NCBI GenBank assembly: GCA_964035545.1
Contig: OZ037765.1
Coordinates: 8,956,698 to 9,020,697, forward strand
Reading direction: 5' to 3'
From: Bugula neritina
Lineage: Eukaryota > Bryozoa > Gymnolaemata > Cheilostomatida > Bugulidae
Length of the DNA stretch: 64,000 nt
Under the pieces are notes generated by a model. The model had not been told where the DNA came from and did not search any database. It worked only from the letters and a program-made list of their open reading frames with translations. Position numbers and translations under genes: made by a program. Positions 54,209 through 64,000 of the stretch are shown one piece after another (position 1 is the stretch's first letter; each line of letters begins with the position of its first letter).

Positions 54209-57200
54209 ATGGCGCAAGGAAAAGTTACTGATTTTTTCGAAGTAAAGAAAAGAAGTTCCGCTAAGCGACAAAAGGTATAACAATTAATATTTAGATTTCC
54301 ATAACATATGTTTATAATTATCAATACGCGAGACATCATTATTACTTATCATTGTGAAGTAAATGTTCTGATGCTAGGTTCAAATTTTTAATGTGCACGT
54401 TAAGCATAATAAAGGACAAACATTATTTAAAAATTGAGCACATGCTACTTCTGTGCCTATGGCACCACTTTACCCTATAGTATTACTAGTTGATTTGAAT
54501 TGGATCTGATATTGATGTAAGTAATTCAAATTTATTGCAGACTAATCTTGAGTCTTTATTGCTTTGAAAATGTGTAGGTAATGGCATTATCCTTTAATTG
54601 GCCAGCATACCTAACCATTTTCCTTGTGTTTCATATTTTCAGTATTCTGTTACTTTATTAGGTAAATGGTGATCATAGTATTAATGCACAAGCACTTCAC
54701 GAGAAGTCCAAGGTACAGAGTCACACTACAGCACCAGCTTCACGCCCGCCTCGGGTATCTAAGTGCAGTGCTTTTAGTGGCCCCCAATCTTCAGCTTTTA
54801 AAGGCAGACAGACTCTAAACATCCAAACACGATCTGTTAGTCGGAAAAGAAAAGCTGTAGAGCAGGTACCTATCAGTTACATAAATGATGAGTTAAAAGC
54901 ATGTCTATTTGAAATGAAACAAAACACATTAAAGTTAGAAAAAACTATGCCACATTCTATCTTGATAAAAGCAGAAATTATCAAAATATTCATTCCTTGG
55001 CAAAAACTTGATATCTTGCTTGAACCACACTAAAATTTCAGCATGTTATTTTCAAAGTGCATAGGATTAATCAGAGGGCATTTCTTTAGGAAGATGATTC
55101 TACATCTCGCAGTGTGGAGTCTAATAGTTTATCAGCTGCTCCTACTACAGTCTCTTCTAATTTGACTGCACCATCTGCCGCGGTGACAGAAATAACTTCA
55201 AAATGTAATGACCTTTCAGACAGAAAGGTTTGTATTTGTTTTGATTTTGTACAATTATTGTCCCTAATTTATTTGTGTCATGTAAGGTTGTTTTTACGCT
55301 GTTCTGTTCCTATAAGATTTGCTCTTTCTCCTCCATTCGGGTTCCTACTTTACTAACAACTTCTGTAACAAATGCAAACTGTTTTAGTAGCTCTTTCATT
55401 CACCTCTCCTTCCATTGTTTCTTCAGGCTGACACACATGTGGGTTGCAAGTTCAATGGAAAAGTGGAGGAAAAGTTTAAGGCTGATGATGAGAAAACTGT
55501 TTCGATCCCTCATGTTGAGACTGAGACAACTGAACTCAAGTTTGTTTGAAATAATAATTATTTTCAGAACCATTTTTGTTTTATCACTGTTTTTCCAAGC
55601 TTCGCATTATGCGAATGAATTTTTCATTCAGTATTTGGGAATAGTTGCATCGAATGAAACCATAACCGTTAGTTCATGCAAACAGCAACTACAATTCATC
55701 TTATGAGCATCCATTCGCACAAGCATAAGCATAATGCGATGTAATTGAAATGCAGTAAGTGATAACTGATTATCTAGTCTGTAAGCTTGGACGGTTATCA
55801 TCCTTGGAGATGGATTCTTCCTCAGCACTGTAATGGAAACGCAGTATGTATGTAAGCCTTTCAGGCAATAGTTCAGTTTAGACTTCGCTTGATCCAAACA
55901 GCATGTAAAGAAATCTGCAAAAAAGACAAGAGCTCTTTTAGGTTTTTAGCCTTGTGTTGTAAATCCATGATGCATGTGGGGAATTTTTGTATTCTGTAGG
56001 TCAACAATTCCAGCTTACAAAAGGTACAAGGGTTTAGCAGCAAAGATACCAGCTTCTCTGACACTACCTTCTCACTACAAACTGTTGAAGGACATGTTCA
56101 GTTGTTGTGATACGGTGGTGAGTCTGTTGTACAACCGATCAGAGTGCTGTACTTTTGACAAACTCAAAAAAGCTGTTCAGGACATGCTACGAAGGTATGT
56201 CCCAGTCCACCATACAGTTTTATCAGTATTGAGTAAATTAACCATTTCTTCTACAATATGCTATAACCATGTTAGTTTGTGAGCTGAATTTTTGTTTTTG
56301 ATTACACATACAGATTTAATGTAATGTAAGTATTTGCGCTGTAATTTTTGCTCTGTTCCTATCTTAGCAAAAGACAGAATGGCTGGTTTTCATCAGGTTT
56401 GTATTCAGAAGTTAAAGTAATCCAGGAAAATTGGTTTTCTAGATTAGTTTAACTAACAGTAATTAATGAAACCTTATACCTATTTAGGAAATTTGAGGCA
56501 AAGCATTTGGCTCAGATAAAGGCGGTGTATCCAGATTCATATAAAATACAGCAGGAGAAGAGTAATGTTGAGAATGGCCAGCGGAGTAATGACTATCAGA
56601 TGACTATACAACCTATTATTCATGGTGAGCTTTTTAAATATAGCTCATATTTTTCAACTGCATTGATTGGCATCTCTAAGTACTGCTTGATTGATTAAAC
56701 TTGTGTTTAACTTGTATATTCAGTTGACGAAAACAACAGACATGTTTCCAAGCGAAAAGATGGTCATCCTGTATTTAGTAGCAGTGAAATATCCAGGAGA
56801 AAAGAAACATTCCGGATGCTTCTTTTTGGTATTGTGAAAGATCATCATCAGGTAAAAGTTATTGCCATTTATTTTTCTTTGGCTGCGTTTTAATTAGAGT
56901 TTTTTGTGTCTTGTCTATCAGTTTATTCAGACACTCAGTGTAATTGCATGTGCCTGTAGAGTTTCCTTCGATCAATGAAGCTACCTATAGAAATTGACAG
57001 TAGTAAACTAACTCGATGGCATCATGATTTTTTGGTGGAAAATGTGCCAGAGATTGAGCCTGCCAGTTTGCCAGTTCCACCAGAACCAGCTTCTCAACTA
57101 GTAACAGCTAGAGACGTATTAGATGCAGCATGCGGTAAACTGCCTTCAAGGGTGAGTAGTCCTATCTCAATATTGTTTCTGTGAAGTTCAAGCAGCTTAG

Positions 57201-59567
57201 TTTATAGTTTGCAGGATGGTTAGTGCTTCGTCAAGTAAATAACATGAAATGCTGTCACTGTGCATGTGTTTGATTTTACAACATTTTATGTTTTTATATT
57301 GGTTTAGTCTGCTGATAATTGGTTTGATCAATATAAATCATAATTCAATACATTTTTTCTATAAAGTTGAAAGATTTGGGCATATCTAAAGTTTTAATTG
57401 TTTGTTGAGACAAGAAGTTGGTGTATCAGAGCATTTGATATTTTACTGAATCCTGGGAGATTGAAATGAGCATTTTATGGCCAAGTTATTTAATCCCACC
57501 TCCTCTTAAAAGCTTCCACTTCATATGTTACCATCTCATTTAAACTCTTACCCAATATGGCAATTTGGAAAATCTCATTAACCAACACCAGCTAACATAA
57601 TGATTTGTAATGGAATTTTCTTTCTTGGTTTAATTATCTGTATTGGGTGTGTTAAAACTTTGAAGTCATGATGTTTAGCTTCTATAGTTGCAACATGGGT
57701 CATTTTACTTAATTTAGTACACACTGAAATCTCCAGTTTTTAGCTATTTTTCACAATTTAAATGGTATTGAACATGGCTTTTTGCCCAAAACTAATAAAA
57801 CACTAATAAATACACCGAAATAATTAGGGTTCTTATTAATTTTGCATGATTTCCCATGGTTTTTCTTATTTATTTAGCCTATTAGGAGTGCGGACCGTTA
57901 CAAAAAACTGTAACGGTCCGCAACCAAAAGTATCTGAATAATTAGGAAAAAAACATGGGAAATGAAGCAAAATTAAAAAGAACTTTGATTATTTAGGTGT
58001 ATTTATTGGTGTTTTACTAGCTTTGATCAAAAAACTATGTTCATTAGCAGTTAAATGGTGAAAAATAGCTAAAAACTGAAGATATCAAGTGTGTACTAAA
58101 TTAAGTAAAATGACCCACTTATAATAATCACCAGATTTTGTATAAGTGTTTTTGCATTAAAAGTATGAAGGTAGGTTTTTGACAATTTAACATTGTTAAT
58201 GTATAATATTCGCATGAAACAATTTTATAGATAGAAAAAGCATTAAAGAATGTAGCAAAAGCAGCAGAATTAGGGAAACAGCTGCAAACTACAAGAAAGC
58301 CCTGTGCTAGCTCTAGTGAGGGTAATCATAAATCTAAGCAAGTTTCAGAGACCGTCCGTGGTCTCTCTTCTTCTCTTCTTGAGAGGGTATGTCTTTTCTT
58401 ACAACTATTGGCATCTTTTGTTATTTAGTAGGTTTTTCTTTTCATGAATATAATGAGAATTCTTGCAAGATCTTTATGGCCGACATACTGAAATACAAAT
58501 GTTATTTTGCCTGGATGTGTTTTCATTTGGGTTTTCACCATTTGCACTTTCCATTGAGCATTTGCAACACTTTAAATGTTATCCCTTGTGTTGCCAGATA
58601 CGAGCTAAAGAAGCACTAAAAGCAGAGGCTGCAATGCTGAGAGACCCGAAAACTGAAAATGAGATTGCTATGCTAGAACGGTTACCCAGTTTAATCAAGA
58701 TCCTTCGATCGTATCCTTTTCTATATTATTAATCTAACCATGTTGGAGTTTCGTAACATTCTAAGTTTGTTTAAATTGAGTGTGAATTGTGTGCTAAAAG
58801 CTTCGTGTTACAACTCTATCATTTTTGTTTAACTGTAAGGAGACTTCATTTTGGCTAACTTTCATGGGTCAAAATTATTTGGTTTTCATGACCCTACGTT
58901 TAAGTCATGATTTTGAAAGCAGCTGAGCACCTGATATCATGTTGTTTGTACAGGGTCAAGCTGTTTATGTTTAATACAACAACTAATTATATTTTCTACT
59001 CATAGTTTGTTTAACAATACTGATTATGCTACTTTGTTAGTTTTTTTAACTCAAGTTGTAAGATATTTTATAACTGAGAAGAAAAATGCTCTTCATGAGG
59101 ACAAAGTTATTGTCACACTCTGTGACAGTTACAAGTCATTCATCAGTCAGAGTGAGTATTTGATCTCCTTTATTATGATATCCTTGCATGGCTGATACTT
59201 CTAGTTTATCATGGTCATAAAATTAGCTTGTAAATGGCCCAGAGTTCTTGAATTTTCATTTGGCTTCCAGTTTCTCATGACAATTCTATTTGCTGCCATT
59301 CACTTGATTTTTGGTGTGGTGTGAGTTAATCTAACCAGATTCTCAGCTAACTTGTACCACTGACTATGTGAGAGAACTTATTTACTCTTTGTAGGCTCAG
59401 TGGAAGATCACATAGCATATATGCTTCAGCTATTTCCTAATTGGATATCTCGAGTGTCAGTGACATCAGGGAAATTCCTGAAAATAAATAAATCCTTGGA
59501 GATAGCTGAGTTAGTTGAACACATCGAAGACATTAAAAAGCGAAAACAATATGTAAAACCCATATGA
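54209..59567 (+). CDS. CDT1: DNA replication licensing factor Cdt1
   Basis: Cdt1 loads the MCM2-7 helicase at origins with ORC and CDC6. Twelve coding exons (54209-54274, 54662-54865, 55090-55227, 55427-55539, 56000-56194, 56488-56624, 56724-56851, 56960-57151, 58231-58386, 58598-58710, 59063-59151, 59395-59567) sum to 1704 nt and 567 aa, against 546 in human. The first residues form a PCNA-dependent degron: QGKVTDFF at 3-10, with the TD pair and Lys14 at the +4 position that CRL4-Cdt2 requires. A basic, disordered segment follows (SRKRKAVEQ). The geminin-binding region begins at IPAYKRYKGLAAK and contains LYNRSECCTFDKLKKAVQDM. The C-terminal MCM-binding winged helix includes LLERIRAKEALKAEA and ERLPSLIKILRS. 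Phase requires the acceptor GTTGTAAG at 59062 for exon 11. Regulation by PCNA-coupled proteolysis is inferred from the degron. Confidence 0.94.
57696..58117. mobile_element. Foldback element (MITE-like) in CDT1 intron 8
   Basis: The two halves are imperfect inverted copies of about 200 bp each. The left end reads TGGGTCATTTTACTTAATTT and the right end is its complement. The centre is a perfect 14-bp hairpin, TGCGGACCGTTACA against TGTAACGGTCCGCA (57889-57922). No coding capacity is present. No clear target-site duplication is visible. Confidence 0.8.
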
Positions 59568-60950
59568 TACCTTCATGAGTTTATAATGTAAATTTTAAAA
59601 GTTTGATAATTTTATAATAATTTTAATAATTATGTAGCATTTTGTATATATTTCATGTGTATTTGGAGCATTTTTATCATCACAATTTACTATTTATGAA
59701 TGAATTATAAAATATTCTAATACTTTGTATTACATTTCATTATACTTGGATGCCCATGTGATTTAAGTAAATTTATGCAGATTTTCTCATTAGTTTTATT
59801 CTTACAGGTAATATATATAATTACATTTCTTGCGATCTGTGATGTTCTAGATGTCATTGAACCTAAGACTGCTTATGGTACTGTAATAATTCAACTTATT
59901 TGGAGTTATCAATCTTTGCAACTTATTGAGCCAGTGCAGCAGTATTTCACTACACAACCTTAAGTTGGCCTTTCTTGTTCTGCACAATACAAACTTTTGA
60001 AGAACTTGCCAGCACTGAGTTATCAGATCAAATTATAATTATTGTCCACCCTGGGTTTTATCATGAATGTGAGCATAACCTGGCCTGCTAGTGCAATGGA
60101 GATAAATGATAATTACAATTTCCAAAGTTTCTTTTAATGCTTCTAATCATCTAACTTGTAAAATATTTATTAGTTGAAAGATACATTTCAGTTATATAGT
60201 TGCAGAATCCTTGCTGTTAATAAGGCTATTTGGGATTATAAGTTTATTATATGAAAATAAATTTGTATTTATAGCCTAATGTGCAAGCAAGCCTATCAAG
60301 TAAATATTAAAATCTAACAATTTGAGTTAATTAAGATTTAGTTTAAATTGTTTGGGTGAGATTAATGTGATATGAGATATTGACTGTAAAAACTATAGTG
60401 TTTAAAACCTCTTGGTCTATTGCATATTTTGTTTTGTTAATTTGCCAATAGCCAGTAGAGATCTTCTAACTTTAAACTGTTGTAGTATTTTTAGAATTAA
60501 TTATACTGCAATCTATATAACTTGGCAATAGACGGTGAGATTGGCAAAACATTAGAAGGCCAGCATGAAACCTTATGCCAGCTAATATGTTCTGTGGGTG
60601 TGTAAAGCAGCATCAAATGAAATCTACCCAAATACAATAGTTATTTAACAAGCCAAGGCAGCACTATAAAGCCTAAAGAATTAAGTTACTAAATGTAAAA
60701 CAGTATTTAATAATGCTTTGTGTTTGTTCAGATTATAATACACGGTGCTATGTTTCCAATGTATCGCTTATACATAGGTATTTCAACTCATATCAATAGA
60801 CCTCTAGTATTTACAGTAAATACACAATATTCTTTTAAACAGTGCCATTATCAATTTTCATATTGATCTTGGGTGTTAATTTCAACATGCTAAACCCAAA
60901 GTTCAATAAACTTTATTAGAATAAGAAAGTTTATACTATAATCCAAAACT
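59568..60950. other. CDT1-Kelch intergenic region
   Basis: AT-rich 3' flank of CDT1 and upstream region of the Kelch gene. I see no repeat or exon I can defend. Confidence 0.4.
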
Positions 60951-63404
60951 ATGAATATAAGTGACAAAGAATTTGCTTCTATGTTCAATAAGACACTGGA
61001 AAGTACTAGGATTGTCAAACAGCAAACTATGCATTCCATAGAGGAGGAAAATGGAGTTGAAGGAGACACTCCTTATATTTTCATACTAAACAGAATCTCA
61101 GGAGGAATAAGAGCTCATTTCTTATCTCTACACCCTCATAAAGGCTACATTCTTCCACACATTCAGCATGTAACATGGCCGAAGCTGAAAGGATGGTAAG
61201 ACTGATCAATATTTGCCATATAATTATATTCCAAGAAGAATTACAATGACTGTATAATTTATTAAGCAGAATGAATCAATTGCACAATTATAGTTTATTA
61301 AACAGTTGAAACCACATAAACTGTTTGAAAATCATATCTTACTGTAGCAAGACAAGTAAGTAATTTTAAGATAAAGATGAAAGAGTGTCAGTGTGTTGTT
61401 AGCTATAACAAATAGATATGAATTTATTTAAATAGTAAACTGAAATTGGTTATTTGAAATGTATATATATTATTTAGAAATAAATTTTTCATCATAATTG
61501 TAATTGAAGGGTTGATTTTCGGTCGACAGTTTACAAGAACCAGCTGTATTTAATGGGTGGAAAAGAAAAGGAATCTGGTAAGTATACATCTAGAATGATG
61601 AAGTATGACCCAGCCGAAGACAAATGGTCAAACCTGTGCAATCTGAAGAAGCCAAAAGCCTATTTTACAGTCAACGTTGTGGAGAGAAGAATAGTAATTA
61701 CAGGTAGATATAAGTGTAATATCATGTAACCTTATATAATTAAGTAAATGGCAAAACATTAGACTACTTAGTCATCAGATTTCTATTTGAAAAAAATTCA
61801 GTGCTACAGCAGCCTTTTAGGGGACCTGGCTGTTGAGTTAAAGACTGATGCCATCTTATTTATGTTGAATATTAGGATAAAATTGGAGAGAAAGAGAAAG
61901 AACGAGAAAAAGTATTGTGGGTAATAAAATAAAGTATTCGTACAGAGAGAAGACAATTAGTAATATGGTTATTTGTTAGTTATAAATGTTTATTGTCAAA
62001 ACAGCGGAAGATTGTATCCTATCAACACTGGCTAATTTAATTATGCTGAAAATTCTTATAAATTTGTTAATATTGCTTGAAATTGATTAAAAAGTTGCAC
62101 GAATAGTTGTTGACTCTCAAATCAAATCAGTTACAGCCATAACTATAAATATAGAGACTTTCAATCTGGGTGAAAATAGTTCATTATGGTAAAGTAGTAA
62201 AGATATTATTCATGTTTTCCATGCTTGTTGTAGCTATTAAAATTCAGTAGCAGATTTTGACCTTGGTCTCTATTAAGTTTTTTAACGGGCCTTAGTATAA
62301 TGGTCTTTTCACAGTTTTTCATACATCAAGGAAAGAGATAGTTAAACGCAGATCTTGTTTGTCAAAATGTCTAAAATCTAAATAATTAGACGTTTTGCAA
62401 AACCAATCTTGTAAAATTGTGAATTAGTTGAGCAGGATAAAAGACTACATATTTTAGCAAGTGTCATGCTAAATGTCTCTCTATCCATATCGAATACATA
62501 ATTAACTTATATCAGCAAGAAAATATTTTATTTAAAACATGTTGCCGTTTCTTTACCTATGTAGTTATAACAAGTATGCTTTGCATGAAAACCTCCCAGT
62601 GTGGATGAGCCTGTATTTTACATTTAGGAGGTGAGATTAGTAGCGGAGAAGTTTCTGATGTGATTGAAAGTTATGATCCTCTTATTGATGCTTGGTCTCT
62701 GGAAGGGCACCTCCCTGAGCCCCGTAAACATCATTCTTCGACTGTTGTCAACAACAGACTCTACTTCTGTGGTGGACAAGGAGTTGGCTCATCATTTAAT
62801 CACAATTTGTGGTATTCACTCTTACAACCAATAATAAGAAAGTTAAAAGTTGTGTCCGTGGTTTTTAAAATGCTTTGGCCACTTGGTTGGATGCACCACA
62901 ACGACCCAATAGCAAAAGTAGAATACTTACCTGGATCATAGATTCAAATTCTAACTGTGTCCCCCTTATAGAGTCTAGTAATAGCAAAATGGCAGCCAAA
63001 TAGCTTTAAGCTACCAATTGCAAAAGATATTATAGTTGTGCTGTTTGGAAACCATTGTAAATTGGGCAAGTAGCTCATATAAGGCAAGAACCATGTATTA
63101 TGCTGTGGAAAGAAATACCATCGTATGCAAATATTTGTGTATATTTGGAAAGTTTTATAGCTGGGTATAGCATAAAAGTGTGCTTATATTTTCACAATTC
63201 TTTCACTAAACAATTGAGGCTATATATACACCTTTTTATTAATTACTGGCTGGGTTTTTAGGGAACTGAAAAGGGAGTTGAAAATGGTTGGTGAAAAAGA
63301 AACCTTTACTCATCAATGGTTTCATGAATGGGGTCATGTGTTCACTCGTAAAATACAGCAAAGTTTATTATTTGAAGCATCGGGGAAGTTGTTTACTTTG
63401 GGAG
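60951..63404 (+). CDS. Kelch-repeat protein, 5' part
   Basis: Four coding exons are visible: 60951-61195, 61510-61703, 62628-62811 and 63262-63404, in consistent phases (2, 1, 2, 1), giving 255 residues before the gene runs on past 63404. Kelch-type blades show the GG pairs and spaced Y/W residues: YKNQLYLMGGKEK, MMKYDPAEDKWSNL, VVERRIVITGGEI, IESYDPLIDAWSLEGHLPEP, VVNNRLYFCGGQG and ASGKLFTLGG. No BTB or BACK domain is encoded in the visible part, and the first 80 residues match nothing I know. ATG 60951 is the earliest in-frame start, but an upstream exon cannot be excluded. Kelch propellers bind proteins, often as substrate adaptors. The 3' end is not in view. Confidence 0.75.
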
Positions 63405-64000
63405 GTGAGCTACAAATTTTAGCTCCATTTGTGTCTTATGTTACCAAGGTAATTTTGAAATCAGTGTTTTATTATAGCAATTATACTTCTGTTGCATTTT
63501 TAGTATTTGTACATTTCATAAGAAGGTACCAGCTACCTTTATGACTTGATTAACAGGGTCTTAGATTTTACTTTTTATGACAAAAATACATACCGTCAAT
63601 AATTTTCAATTACTTTTGCAAACAACAACTATATTTCTTAGCGTTATGGGTAATAGAAGTTAGCTAATGATCTTAAACAGTTAATAAAATAACCCGGAGG
63701 CAGTTAGTAAAATTTTACTAACTGCTTTTGGGTTATTTTATTAACTGTTTAAGATCATTAGCTAACTTCTATTACCCATAACGCTAAGAAATATAGTTGT
63801 TGTTTGCAAAGGTAATTGGAAATTATTGACAGTATGTATTTTTGTCATAAAAAGTAAAATCTAAGACCCTGTTAATCAAGTCATAAAGGTAGCTGGTACC
63901 TTCTTATGAAATGTGCAAGTACTAAAAATCCTAACCAAAAATTTCTTAGAATGAAATTATAATACATATTAATAATAAAATTAAATAACATTTTTACACA
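63405..64000. other. Start of the next Kelch-gene intron
   Basis: Intronic sequence after donor GTGAGC at 63405. It is dominated by the 432-bp palindrome listed separately. No further exon is recognisable before the window ends. Confidence 0.5.
63497..63928. mobile_element. 432-bp near-perfect palindrome
   Basis: Position p on the left pairs with 127425 minus p on the right through the whole length with no gap. I count about eight mismatches in 216 pairs. The centre is CAGTTAGTAAAATTTTACTAACTG at 63701-63724, with three of the mismatches just outside it. There is no spacer. It encodes nothing. It behaves like a young foldback element, though flanking duplications are not evident. Confidence 0.92.

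Noticed and set aside
56368-56396. Possible 29-bp extra exon in CDT1 (after ATCTTAG, before GTTTGT)
   Set aside because: Inclusion shifts the frame of the next exon, whereas direct joining of exons 5 and 6 gives MLRRKFEAKHLAQIKAVYP, which matches the human Cdt1 order.
59007-59062. Acceptor ACTCAAG for CDT1 exon 11
   Set aside because: It would give the wrong phase with exon 10. The next AG (GTTGTAAG) restores LRSYFITEKKNAL, in line with human LRSVFVSERKPAL.

Overview
The window is AT-rich nuclear DNA from an animal. It holds intron-rich single-copy genes with conserved metazoan products, long non-coding spacers, (TA)n microsatellites and many short degenerate repeats. A nitrilase domain fused in frame to a Fhit domain (NitFhit), an arrangement known from invertebrates such as flies and nematodes, points to an invertebrate. 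I cannot name the phylum from the sequence alone.

Layout from left to right: the 3' end of a tetraspanin gene (+, 1-985); a complete calumenin-type EF-hand gene (-, 1948-4471); a repeat-rich spacer; a small RING/B-box gene (-, 9205-9872); 7 kb of repeats that contain a hammerhead ribozyme (-, 15961-16007); NEK4 kinase (+, 17095-19808); NitFhit (+, 20472-24293); ACTR5/Arp5 (-, 24416-28084), with a TIR element set between two (TA)n tracts in intron 1; a repeat block; mitochondrial ribosomal protein L45 (+, 30519-35157); two intronless cytochrome-b5 fatty-acid desaturase paralogs (-, 37131-38402 and 43305-44537); a 9.7-kb gene-poor stretch with a 2.6-kb element built of interleaved inverted repeats (49354-51995); the replication licensing factor CDT1 (+, 54209-59567), with a foldback element in one intron; and the first four coding exons of a Kelch-repeat gene (+, from 60951), followed by a 432-bp near-perfect palindrome.

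The genes do not form one pathway. They are housekeeping functions: ER calcium binding and secretory quality control, checkpoint kinase, nitrilase/dinucleotide hydrolase, INO80 chromatin remodelling, mitochondrial translation, lipid desaturation and replication licensing. All exon models were built by hand from splice sites and reading phase. For every complete multi-exon gene the summed exon length is divisible by three and the product length is close to the family norm.

The most notable non-coding observations are the hammerhead ribozyme with complete core and pairing, the A-B-A'-B' inverted-repeat element carrying many copies of a GGGGCACAATGGGCC motif, and the recurrent hexamer-based ATTAGT/ATTACT arrays. 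The most notable coding observation is that both desaturases carry histidine where front-end desaturases normally carry glutamine in the third metal-binding box.
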